The notes beneath the pieces were generated by a model, which ran no database searches, was not told the DNA's origin, and saw only the letters and a list, made by a program, of their open reading frames with translations. A stretch of DNA of 64,000 nt from Gammaproteobacteria bacterium. GTDB taxonomy: Bacteria > Pseudomonadota > Gammaproteobacteria > Enterobacterales > Alteromonadaceae. The translations under genes and the position numbers were made by a program. This document shows, piece after piece, positions 57,173-64,000 of the stretch; positions within the stretch are counted from its first letter, which is position 1, and every line of letters starts with the position of its first letter. The DNA lies in contig JAHKAA010000007.1 in the NCBI GenBank assembly GCA_018825965.1, forward strand, positions 62,001-126,000, in the 5' to 3' direction.

Positions 57173-58186
57173 ATGAAACTGTTTTGGTTCGTTTTGCTGC
57201 TTGGTTATTCTGCTCAGAGCACTGCTCTGAGCTGGCCGGGTTTTGCCAAACAACAGTCTTGCCTCGAACTTTACCCCACTTATCAGCAACTGGTTGATGA
57301 GGTCCGCACTTTCACGCCCTGGTACAGCATGGATCACTGGTTAATGCCCTGGTTGCTGCCTAAAGATCAATTCGACGTCACCCAACACCAACTGCATTGT
57401 GCTCAACTGGAATACCAATCCGATAATCTGATGGTTCAGGCCTGGGGTTTACAACCTCACAGCAAAAGCACAAAAAAATGGCCTGTGATTATTTACAACA
57501 GAGGTGGCAATGCAGCATTGGGCAGATTAGATTTTGTCTCAGTGTTACGCCAGCTCAGCCCTTTAGCACAGCAAGGTTTTATTGTATTGGCCAGCCAGTA
57601 CCGTGGCTCTGTACCCCAAGATCAAAGCACTTATGGCAAAGATCAGTTTGGTGGTGATGACGTGAATGACATTCATCAGTTGATTGAACTGGCTAAACAG
57701 CTGCCAGAAGCAGACGCCAATAATATTTTTTTATACGGTATCAGCAGAGGCGGCATGATGAGTTATCTGACGGCCAGGCAACGCGATGATATCCGCGCTA
57801 TGGCCATTACAGCCGCGCCAACAGATTTAGTCACTGAACTACCCCGTTTGCCGGAAATGGAACTTATTTTCCGTAGCCTGATCCCCAACTACGACCAAAA
57901 CAAACAACAGGCACTGCAACAACGTTCTGTGTTGTATTGGGCTGAAGAATTACCAGCAGGTTTGCCCATTTTGTTGATGTATGGTGGCGAGGATCAAAGA
58001 GTTCATCCGGAAAATTCACAGCGACTGGCCGCTAAACTGACAGAGCTGCAACGTCAGGTAAAATTAATTGAATTTACTGGTGCGGACCACTTATTAACAG
58101 ACTACAAAGCGCAGGAACGTGAGGCTATGTTGCAGTGGTTCCGGCAACACCAGCAGAATGAGCAAAAAGCAGCCACAGCTCCTTAA
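57173..58186 (+). CDS. Exported alpha/beta hydrolase, prolyl-oligopeptidase (S9) like
   Basis: A 337-residue protein with signal peptide MKLFWFVLLLGYSAQSTALS. The catalytic triad of the S9 peptidase/esterase fold is visible: Ser in YGISRGGMM, Asp in MYGGEDQRVHPENS and His in TGADHLL. No propeller domain is present, so it resembles small S9 or dienelactone-hydrolase-like enzymes rather than a full prolyl oligopeptidase. The substrate is unknown. The ATG at 57173 has GAGG 7 nt upstream. A longer frame begins at a TTG and lacks the signal peptide at the front, so it is not used. It converges with the GGDEF gene (4-bp overlap). Confidence 0.8.
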   Translation: MKLFWFVLLLGYSAQSTALSWPGFAKQQSCLELYPTYQQLVDEVRTFTPWYSMDHWLMPWLLPKDQFDVTQHQLHCAQLEYQSDNLMVQAWGLQPHSKSTKKWPVIIYNRGGNAALGRLDFVSVLRQLSPLAQQGFIVLASQYRGSVPQDQSTYGKDQFGGDDVNDIHQLIELAKQLPEADANNIFLYGISRGGMMSYLTARQRDDIRAMAITAAPTDLVTELPRLPEMELIFRSLIPNYDQNKQQALQQRSVLYWAEELPAGLPILLMYGGEDQRVHPENSQRLAAKLTELQRQVKLIEFTGADHLLTDYKAQEREAMLQWFRQHQQNEQKAATAP

Positions 58187-59235
58187 CCAGCAATCTCAAC
58201 TCTGTTCCGCCCTGACTCTTTGGCTTTATACAAAGCTTGATCCGCGCGTTGTAACAACTGCTCCAACGGGCTTTCCACTGAACTTGCAATACCTATACTT
58301 AAACTGCTTTCTAAACCTGATTGCTGCATCTGCTGTTTAAACTGCTGCTGTACCCGCTCTGCCAAATGCAATAAACCTTGTGCATCTGTATTCCCGGCAG
58401 CCAGCACAAATTCATCGCCGCCTAAACGACAGGCAATATCACTTTGTCTGGCCACAGCCGCCAACACCTTGGCTAAATGCTGCAATGCCTGATCGCCGGT
58501 TTCATGGCCATGTTGATCGTTCAGTTGCTTAAACTCGTCGATATCAATCATCATCAAGGCTAAAGGAGCGCCCTGAGTTTCTGACTGAAGCTGATACTGT
58601 TCAAATTTGGTTTGAAAAGCCCGGCGGTTATCCAGCCCTGTAAGCTCATCGGTATGAGCCAGATTTTCCATTTGCTGTGCTTGCTGATACAGCTTATCTA
58701 TGGTTTTTTCTGCCACTTTAACTTTTCTTTGTTGCAGCTGCATTTGCTGGTCCAACGCCATCTGATACGCCAAGGCGTTCGCAATCAGCTTTAAACTGGT
58801 GAAGGTAGTGTCCGTAATAACCATAGGTTCTGTACTGGCACCACACAAAGTACCCAGGGTTTTACCTTCAGATAACACAGGCAAAGCAAAAAAACTTTGC
58901 ATGCCCAAAGCAGCTCCTGCAGATCCCGGAAATAGCTCTGGTATTGCATCTGACTGCTCCAATTTTGTATCAAACAACAAACGACACATTGAATCAGACC
59001 AATTTACAACAGCCCCTTCCTGCAATGGCACACTATGTTGACCCTCGACAAGCACCACCTGTTGAGTCAAAGCTTTCCAGTCAATGCGGGTTAAAAATGT
59101 GGTATCCAAACCAGTTAAATGCTGCACTAATTGCAACAAAGGACGTGCAGCTTGTTCAAGAGCTACACTGGTATAACTTTGACGCTGTGACATAACAACT
59201 CTGATAGCTGCAGGACTGTATATCCCTTGTAGCAC
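58183..59235 (-). CDS. GAF-GGDEF diguanylate cyclase
   Basis: A 350-residue soluble signalling protein. The N-terminal half is a GAF-like sensor (FFALPVLSEGKTLGTLCGAS around residues 110-130), then a coiled segment (QMQLQQRKVKVAEKTIDKLYQQAQQ) and a GGDEF domain with motif RLGGDEFVLA. The conserved DIDEFKQLNDQHGHETGD is also present. It makes cyclic di-GMP; the signal is unknown. The GTG at 59235 has GGGAGA about 6 nt upstream. The ATG at 59193 is an alternative that would drop 14 residues. Confidence 0.88.
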   Translation of the reverse strand: MLQGIYSPAAIRVVMSQRQSYTSVALEQAARPLLQLVQHLTGLDTTFLTRIDWKALTQQVVLVEGQHSVPLQEGAVVNWSDSMCRLLFDTKLEQSDAIPELFPGSAGAALGMQSFFALPVLSEGKTLGTLCGASTEPMVITDTTFTSLKLIANALAYQMALDQQMQLQQRKVKVAEKTIDKLYQQAQQMENLAHTDELTGLDNRRAFQTKFEQYQLQSETQGAPLALMMIDIDEFKQLNDQHGHETGDQALQHLAKVLAAVARQSDIACRLGGDEFVLAAGNTDAQGLLHLAERVQQQFKQQMQQSGLESSLSIGIASSVESPLEQLLQRADQALYKAKESGRNRVEIAG

Positions 59236-59309
59236 TGTTTTCTCCCTGATGTGTAATTAGTACGTCGTTTCTGGTCAGTCAGAGCAAATAAAAATTATTT
59301 TTTTCAGGC

Positions 59310-59338
59310 TGTCGAATTCATTCAGGTTAAGCCGACTA
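59310..59338 (+). promoter_or_regulatory. ECF-type promoter in front of the DGPF operon
   Basis: TGTCGAA (59310-59316), a 16-nt spacer and CGACTA (59333-59338). TGTCGAA resembles the -35 motif I recall being reported for ECF42 sigma factors. The operon ends in a sigma factor of that kind, so autoregulation is likely. Confidence 0.6.
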
Positions 59339-59368
59339 CTCAGTGAATCAACTTAAGGAGAACACAAC

Positions 59369-59797
59369 ATGACTCAATCCATTCAGCAGTTAGCAACCCA
59401 ATGGGCCGCAGCAATCGCCAGCCAGAATATGGAGCAGATCATGGCGTTTTACGCCGACGAACTGATTGCCTATGACGCTGTGGCTCAACTGCAGTTTAGC
59501 GGTAAAGCGGCCTACCAATCACACTGGCAAAAATGCATGGAATTCTGCGCCGGTGGCCATTCTAAGTTTGAACTGCGCGATTTAAAGATCCAGCAAAACG
59601 ACCAACTGGCATTTAGTCATGCGTTGGTGTACTGCGAAGGCAGCAATGAAAAAGGCGAAACTCAGGGCTGCTGGATGCGCCTGACTCAGGGCTGGCAAAA
59701 ACAACAAGGCCAGTGGCGTATTATTCATGACCATTTTTCTGTGCCTTTTGATATGGTATCAGGCGCCGTCTTATTTGAACTGACACCAGAGGCTTAA
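59369..59797 (+). CDS. NTF2/SnoaL-like protein (DUF4440 type) of the DGPF operon
   Basis: A 142-residue protein with an NTF2-like pattern: an N-terminal helix (QLATQWAAAIASQNMEQIMAFYADELIAYD), GKAAYQSHWQKCME, and a beta sheet ending with QGQWRIIHDHFSVPFD. The last motif, with HDHFS, is typical of the YybH/SgcJ/DUF4440 kind. No enzymatic role can be given. It is the first gene of the operon behind the ECF-type promoter, with AAGGAG upstream, and lies 9 nt before the first DGPF gene. Confidence 0.78.
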   Translation: MTQSIQQLATQWAAAIASQNMEQIMAFYADELIAYDAVAQLQFSGKAAYQSHWQKCMEFCAGGHSKFELRDLKIQQNDQLAFSHALVYCEGSNEKGETQGCWMRLTQGWQKQQGQWRIIHDHFSVPFDMVSGAVLFELTPEA

Positions 59798-59806
59798 GGA
59801 GCAGCT

Positions 59807-60151
59807 ATGAAATATTTATGTTTAGTCTACAGCGATGAAAAGCTGCTGCACTCCTTGCCCGAGAGCCCCAAAGACGAAGAATGTTTTGCTTATGCAACAT
59901 CAGTGCAAAACAGTGGCCGTATGCTGGCCGCCGAAGCGCTTCAGCCTATAGACACAGCCACCACAGTGCGGGTTCGGGCTGGCAAAACCTTGTTAACCGA
60001 CGGCCCTTTTGCCGAAACCAAAGAACAACTGGCTGGTTTTTATCTGGTGGAAGCCAAAGATTTAAACGAAGCTATTCAACTGGCTGCTGGTATTCCGGCA
60101 GCCCGTGTTGGCTCTGTAGAAGTTCGTCCTGTTCGGCAACTGGAGGTTTAA
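59807..60151 (+). CDS. YciI/DGPF family protein 1
   Basis: A 114-residue ferredoxin-like-fold protein with the family's TDGPFAETKEQLAGFYLVE motif near residue 65, which gives the DGPF name. YciI-type proteins have been suggested to be small enzymes or sigma-factor-linked helpers; function is unproven. AAGGAG precedes the ATG. In ECF42-type loci, DGPF genes typically sit beside the sigma gene, as here. Confidence 0.88.
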   Translation: MKYLCLVYSDEKLLHSLPESPKDEECFAYATSVQNSGRMLAAEALQPIDTATTVRVRAGKTLLTDGPFAETKEQLAGFYLVEAKDLNEAIQLAAGIPAARVGSVEVRPVRQLEV

Positions 60152-60152
60152 T

Positions 60153-60560
60153 ATGAGATTTATGTTACTGATGATCCCTAAAGGCTATGAAAGCGCAGCA
60201 CCAGGCACTATGCCTGAAGCCGCAGCTGTAGAAGCCATGATGGAGTACAACAGAAAACTGCAGGACGCTGGTATTTTAATGAGCTGTGAAGGGTTGCATC
60301 CACCTTCTATGGGGGCTCGCGTCAGCTTCAGTGCAGGCAAACCGCTGGTCACAGACGGTCCTTTTACTGAAACCAAAGAAGTGCTGGGTGGTTTTTGGAT
60401 CATCAAGGTGAACTCCAAAGCCGAAGCTATTCAATGGGCCAGTTTATGTCCGGCTGGTGATAACGAAGTTATTGAAGTGCGGCAAATTCAGGACATGGAA
60501 GATTTCCCTGAAGATATACAGCAGATTGCCGCAGATTTTGCCAGCATGCAAAGCTCGTAA
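60153..60560 (+). CDS. YciI/DGPF family protein 2
   Basis: A 135-residue paralogue of the preceding gene, starting MRFMLLMIPKGYESAAPG and carrying TDGPFTETKEVLGGFWII near residue 68. The C-terminal tail is longer (DMEDFPEDIQQIAADFASMQ). GGAGG lies in front of the ATG. It is spaced one base from its neighbour and about four bases from the sigma factor start, so translation is probably coupled. Confidence 0.88.
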   Translation: MRFMLLMIPKGYESAAPGTMPEAAAVEAMMEYNRKLQDAGILMSCEGLHPPSMGARVSFSAGKPLVTDGPFTETKEVLGGFWIIKVNSKAEAIQWASLCPAGDNEVIEVRQIQDMEDFPEDIQQIAADFASMQSS

Positions 60561-60564
60561 GCTG

Positions 60565-61812
60565 TTGAATAGCCAGGTTACAGCCGAAACTATTTCGGCT
60601 TTATACCAACAAGAAAGCCGCAGGGTGCTGGCCACCCTGATCCGGCTTTTGGGCGACTTTGAGCTGGCCGAAGAAGCCCTGCAGGAGGCTTTTGCCTGTG
60701 CTTTACAGCAATGGCCCGTTGACGGATTACCAGAACAGCCCAGAGCCTGGCTGGTCTCCACAGGACGCTTTAAAGCCATAGATAAAATTCGTCAGCAGCA
60801 CACCCAGCGTAAATATCAACAACAGTGGTTGTTTGAACAAGATGAAGACAGCGAAGCTTTTCAGGCCGATGAAGCAAATCATCAAAACTGGCAAGACGAT
60901 GAGCTGCGACTGATATTTACCTGCTGCCACCCGGCTTTATCCACCGAAGCCCAAATTGCCTTAACCCTGCGGGAAATTTGTGGTTTAACCACAGAGCAAA
61001 TTGCCAAAGCTTTTTTAACCAGCCCTGTCACCATAGCCCAGCGCATAGTGCGGGCGAAAAATAAAATCCGTGACGCTGCTATTCCTTATGAAATTCCAAC
61101 TCCAGAGCAGTTACCACAAAGACTGGATGTTGTGCTTAAGGTCATTTACCTGCTGTTTAATGAAGGCTACAGCCAAAGTTCAGGCGATCAGCTGTTGTGT
61201 GCCGAGCTTTGTGCTCAGGCGATACGGCTTGGTTATTTATTGCTGGAGTTACAACCCGACACTGAAACTATGGGTTTATTGGCCTTGTTGTTATTGCAGG
61301 AATCGAGGCGTCACGCCCGTATCAATCCACAGGGTGATCTGATTTTACTGGCCGATCAGGACAGAAGCTTGTGGGATAAGGCCTTGATCCAACAAGGGGT
61401 TCAACTGGTCGAACGCTCTTTAACAGGCCGTCGTATTGGCCCTTATGCATTGCAGGCCGCTATTGCCGCACTGCATGCCGAAAGCCCAACTGCAGCAAGC
61501 ACCGACTGGCCGCAAATAGTGGCTTTGTATGATGTGCTCTATCGCTTTGAAGCCTCACCTGTAGTGCTGCTAAACCGTGCTGTAGCTATCAGCATGGCAC
61601 AAGGCCCGGCGGTGGCATTACCGCTTTTACTGGCGCTGGAACAAAGTGGCGAATTATCACAGTATCACCTGCTCGACGCCGCTTTAGCCGATATACACCA
61701 CAAACTGGGGCTAACCCAACAAGCCCGGTTTTATTACCAGCAAGCCCTGAGCAAAACCAGCCAACAGGCTGAGCAGCGTTTTTTGCAAAAGCGGTTGGAG
61801 AGTCTTAGTTAG
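60565..61812 (+). CDS. ECF42-type RNA polymerase sigma factor with C-terminal extension
   Basis: A sigma factor of about 415 residues, far longer than ordinary ECF sigmas (about 180). Region 2 (SALYQQESRRVLATLIRLLGDFELAEEALQ) and region 4 (RLIFTCCHPALSTEAQIALTLREICGLTTEQIAKAFL) are present. They are followed by about 220 residues of helical repeats resembling TPR, including DVLYRFEASPVVLLNRAVAIS. This domain plan with DGPF neighbours is that of group ECF42. No anti-sigma gene is seen, and in this class the extension is thought to regulate activity. No ATG is available; TTG at 60565, just behind the preceding stop, is the most reasonable start, and the longer frame beginning with GTG at 60457 lies inside the DGPF gene. 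Confidence 0.85.
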   Translation: MNSQVTAETISALYQQESRRVLATLIRLLGDFELAEEALQEAFACALQQWPVDGLPEQPRAWLVSTGRFKAIDKIRQQHTQRKYQQQWLFEQDEDSEAFQADEANHQNWQDDELRLIFTCCHPALSTEAQIALTLREICGLTTEQIAKAFLTSPVTIAQRIVRAKNKIRDAAIPYEIPTPEQLPQRLDVVLKVIYLLFNEGYSQSSGDQLLCAELCAQAIRLGYLLLELQPDTETMGLLALLLLQESRRHARINPQGDLILLADQDRSLWDKALIQQGVQLVERSLTGRRIGPYALQAAIAALHAESPTAASTDWPQIVALYDVLYRFEASPVVLLNRAVAISMAQGPAVALPLLLALEQSGELSQYHLLDAALADIHHKLGLTQQARFYYQQALSKTSQQAEQRFLQKRLESLS

Positions 61813-61925
61813 CTTCGATATTTAATCATTACTTTCGCCTTCAGCAGCTATAGTTATTAACCATTCGATAACAATAGTTCATCTGAGAACATAAGCTGGC
61901 TCACTAAAAAAGCAAAGGATTGAAA

Positions 61926-64000
61926 ATGACCAGACAACAGGCAGAACTCTTACTGAAAACTGCGTTGGCAAATCCAGCGGCGCAGTTTCGGGATGGTCAA
62001 TGGCAAGCTATTGATGCTTTGGTTAACCAAGGCCAAAAACTCTTAGTAGTGCAGCGCACTGGCTGGGGTAAAAGTTCGGTTTATTTTATCAGTACAAAAA
62101 TATTCCGTGATCGCAACATGGGGCCCACTATTATTGTCTCCCCTTTGCTGGCACTCATGCGTAACCAGATAGAGTCAGCCCAACGATTGGGCCTGGTCGC
62201 TGAAACCATGAATTCCACCAATGTTGAAGACTGGCGTTCTGTCACAGCCCGTGTACTGGCTAATCAGGTGGATTGTTTACTGATTTCTCCGGAGCGTTTA
62301 GCCAACGATAGTTTTATTGAAACCGTATTAACACCTATTGCAGATCGCATTGCCTTGATGGTGATTGATGAAGCCCATTGTATCTCCGACTGGGGACATG
62401 ATTTTCGCCCTGACTACCGTCGTATCGTTAACATCCTGCGTCAGTTACCAGCCCATACGCCAGTGCTTGGTACTACAGCCACCGCCAATAACAGAGTAGT
62501 GGCAGATATTCAGTCTCAGTTGGGTGAGATTCAAATCCAGCGTGGGCAACTCAACAGAGAAAGTTTAGCGCTACAGACCATGTGGATGCCAGATCAGGCC
62601 TCTCGTCTGGCCTGGCTGGCACAAGTGATCCCTACATTGCCAGGCACAGGTATTGTCTACACTCTCACCATCAGAGACGCAGAGCAGGTGGCCTTATGGC
62701 TGAACCAAAATGGCATAAACGCCAAAGCCTATCATGGCAGCATCGAAGCCGAAGGTTTTGCCAACAGTAACTTGTATCGCCAACAACTGGAAGAACAGCT
62801 GCTTCGCAATCAATTAAAAGTGCTGGTTGCCACCAACGCTTTGGGTATGGGGTATGACAAACCAGATTTGAGTTTTGTGATCCACTATCAAGCCCCCGGT
62901 TCTATAGTGGCTTATTATCAGCAAGTCGGGCGTGCAGGCAGGGGTATAGCAAGGGCCGTGGGTGTGCTGATGTCAGGTGTTGAAGATCAGGATATCCACG
63001 AGTTTTTCCGCCACTCAGCTTTTCCAGGAGAAGTTCAGGTGAATGAAATTTTACAGGCCTTAGCGTTAAGCGATGGCTTGACTATTCGTGCGCTGGAGGA
63101 ACAAACCAACCTGCGACAAACGCAAATTGAAAAAGTATTAAAGTTGCTCAGCGTGGAAAACCCTGCACCTGTGATCAAACTAAAAAGCCTGTGGCGCAGA
63201 ACAGCTGTTGCTTACCAGATGGATCAGGCAAGAATGCGACACTTAACAGCGCAGCGTGAACAGGAATGGCAGCAAGTGCAAAATTATCTGACCGAGCCTG
63301 GCTGCAAAATGAATTACCTGCGTATGGCTCTGGATGACAGTCAGCCTGAACCCTGTGGCAAATGCAGCTCTTGCCTTGGTTACCCGGTAATCAACCCTAT
63401 TCCTGACGCCTTGCTTGCACATCAGGCGGGTATTTTCCTGAAACAAGCAGAAATAGTATTTAAACCGAGGAAACAGGTGGCGCCTTCGAAGGCCGACACT
63501 ACAAGAGCTTTCCCTGTTTATCAATTTCCACGTTTATTGGGCGAACTCGCCGCAGAAGAAGGCCGGATATTATCCAGATGGAATGATGCGGGCTGGGGGA
63601 AAACAGTAGCAGCAGGAAAACATGGCGGACACTTTAGCGACGAACTGGTTCAGGCCATGACCGATATGATCCGTGTGCGCTGGCAGCCCAACCCCGCTCC
63701 TGCCTGGATTTGTGCTGTGCCATCACTACGTCATCCGAATTTGGTGTCTGATTTTGCATCCAGGCTGGCACGGCAATTACAGCTGCCTTTTTTCAATCTG
63801 GTAGAAAAAGTCAAAAATAATCAACCGCAAAAGGGTCAGCAGAATAGTTTTCACCAATGCCGTAATCTGGATGGCGCTTTTGCAGTTTATCAACCCATCC
63901 CAAATGGCCCTGTTCTTTTGATCGATGATATAGTGGACTCAGGCTGGACACTAACAGTGATCGCAGCATTACTCAGACAACACGGCTGTGGGCCTGTTTA
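61926..64000 (+). CDS. RecQ family helicase fused to a phosphoribosyltransferase-like domain, 3' end cut
   Basis: The visible 691 codons stay open to the window edge. The helicase has Walker A QRTGWGKSS, DEAH box VIDEAHCISDWGHDFRPDYRR, GTTATA, LVATNALGMGYDKPD and QVGRAGR. A cysteine-rich RecQ zinc-like segment follows near residues 460-480 (GCKMN, then CGKCSSC). From about residue 500 on there is a further domain ending in VLLIDDIVDSGWTLTVIAALL, the PRPP-binding loop of type I phosphoribosyltransferases such as ComF. The RecQ HRDC domain is not seen so far. AAAGGA is upstream of the ATG. The function of the fusion is unknown; DNA repair or defence are possibilities. It lies 113 nt after the sigma factor. 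Confidence 0.88.
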   Translation, partial: MTRQQAELLLKTALANPAAQFRDGQWQAIDALVNQGQKLLVVQRTGWGKSSVYFISTKIFRDRNMGPTIIVSPLLALMRNQIESAQRLGLVAETMNSTNVEDWRSVTARVLANQVDCLLISPERLANDSFIETVLTPIADRIALMVIDEAHCISDWGHDFRPDYRRIVNILRQLPAHTPVLGTTATANNRVVADIQSQLGEIQIQRGQLNRESLALQTMWMPDQASRLAWLAQVIPTLPGTGIVYTLTIRDAEQVALWLNQNGINAKAYHGSIEAEGFANSNLYRQQLEEQLLRNQLKVLVATNALGMGYDKPDLSFVIHYQAPGSIVAYYQQVGRAGRGIARAVGVLMSGVEDQDIHEFFRHSAFPGEVQVNEILQALALSDGLTIRALEEQTNLRQTQIEKVLKLLSVENPAPVIKLKSLWRRTAVAYQMDQARMRHLTAQREQEWQQVQNYLTEPGCKMNYLRMALDDSQPEPCGKCSSCLGYPVINPIPDALLAHQAGIFLKQAEIVFKPRKQVAPSKADTTRAFPVYQFPRLLGELAAEEGRILSRWNDAGWGKTVAAGKHGGHFSDELVQAMTDMIRVRWQPNPAPAWICAVPSLRHPNLVSDFASRLARQLQLPFFNLVEKVKNNQPQKGQQNSFHQCRNLDGAFAVYQPIPNGPVLLIDDIVDSGWTLTVIAALLRQHGCGPV

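Noticed and set aside
60457..60564. Upstream extension of the ECF sigma factor
   Set aside because: It starts at a GTG inside the DGPF gene without a ribosome site, and the added residues do not resemble sigma region 2.

Overview
The window looks like chromosomal DNA of a free-living gammaproteobacterium. Gene order (metB/metJ, queA-tgt-yajC-secD-secF, pstSCAB-phoU, ppk-ppx, phoBR, yeiE/yeiH), two TonB-dependent receptors, several signalling proteins and moderate GC all fit the Rheinheimera/Alishewanella/Alteromonas-type group. The genus is my inference and cannot be proved here. I see no insertion sequence, phage, CRISPR array, tRNA or rRNA. Both ends cut a gene: metB on the left, a RecQ-type helicase on the right.

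Layout. 1-3.4 kb: metB and metJ diverge from a MetJ operator region, followed by a malic enzyme with a long structured leader. 3.4-9 kb: the queuosine/Sec operon queA-tgt-yajC-secD-secF. 9-11 kb: a periplasmic solute-binding-like protein and OxyR. 11-24.5 kb: phosphate block with pit and its DUF47 partner, phoU-pstB-pstA-pstC, pstS, a GcvR-like ACT protein, and ppk-ppx. 24.5-29.8 kb: AI-2E family permease, uppP, M20 amidohydrolase, and divergent yeiH/yeiE. 29.8-37.8 kb: phoR-phoB back to back with a surface lipoprotein and a TonB-dependent receptor. 37.9-44.3 kb: SulP transporter, SoxR with a divergent small NTF2-like gene, another solute-binding-like protein, a porin, and an EptA-type phosphoethanolamine transferase. 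44.6-48.2 kb: a second TonB receptor and a diguanylate cyclase. 48.3-55.3 kb: a TetR regulator and the RND efflux operon it probably controls. 55.4-59.2 kb: PepSY membrane protein, an unknown small protein, an S9-like hydrolase and a GAF-GGDEF protein. 59.3-61.8 kb: NTF2-like, two DGPF/YciI proteins and an ECF42-type sigma factor. 61.9 kb to the end: RecQ helicase fused to a phosphoribosyltransferase domain.

The main theme is phosphate. Reading by eye I find six promoters with a PhoB-box-like 18-mer (two 7-bp half sites, 11-bp period) exactly 10 nt upstream of a -10-like hexamer: pstS, pstC, ppk-ppx, phoB, the lipoprotein/TonB-receptor pair, and the porin. The last two are the most interesting. 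They suggest that the duplicated, probably beta-helical lipoprotein with its TonB receptor, and the porin, form an outer-membrane phosphorus-scavenging arm of the Pho regulon.

Other points worth a look are the structured malic-enzyme leader, a long hairpin-forming repeat inside phoBR, a SoxR operator with the diagnostic 19-bp spacer in front of an NTF2-like gene, an ECF-type promoter in front of the DGPF operon, TetR operators bracketing the RND promoter, and the RecQ-PRTase fusion.
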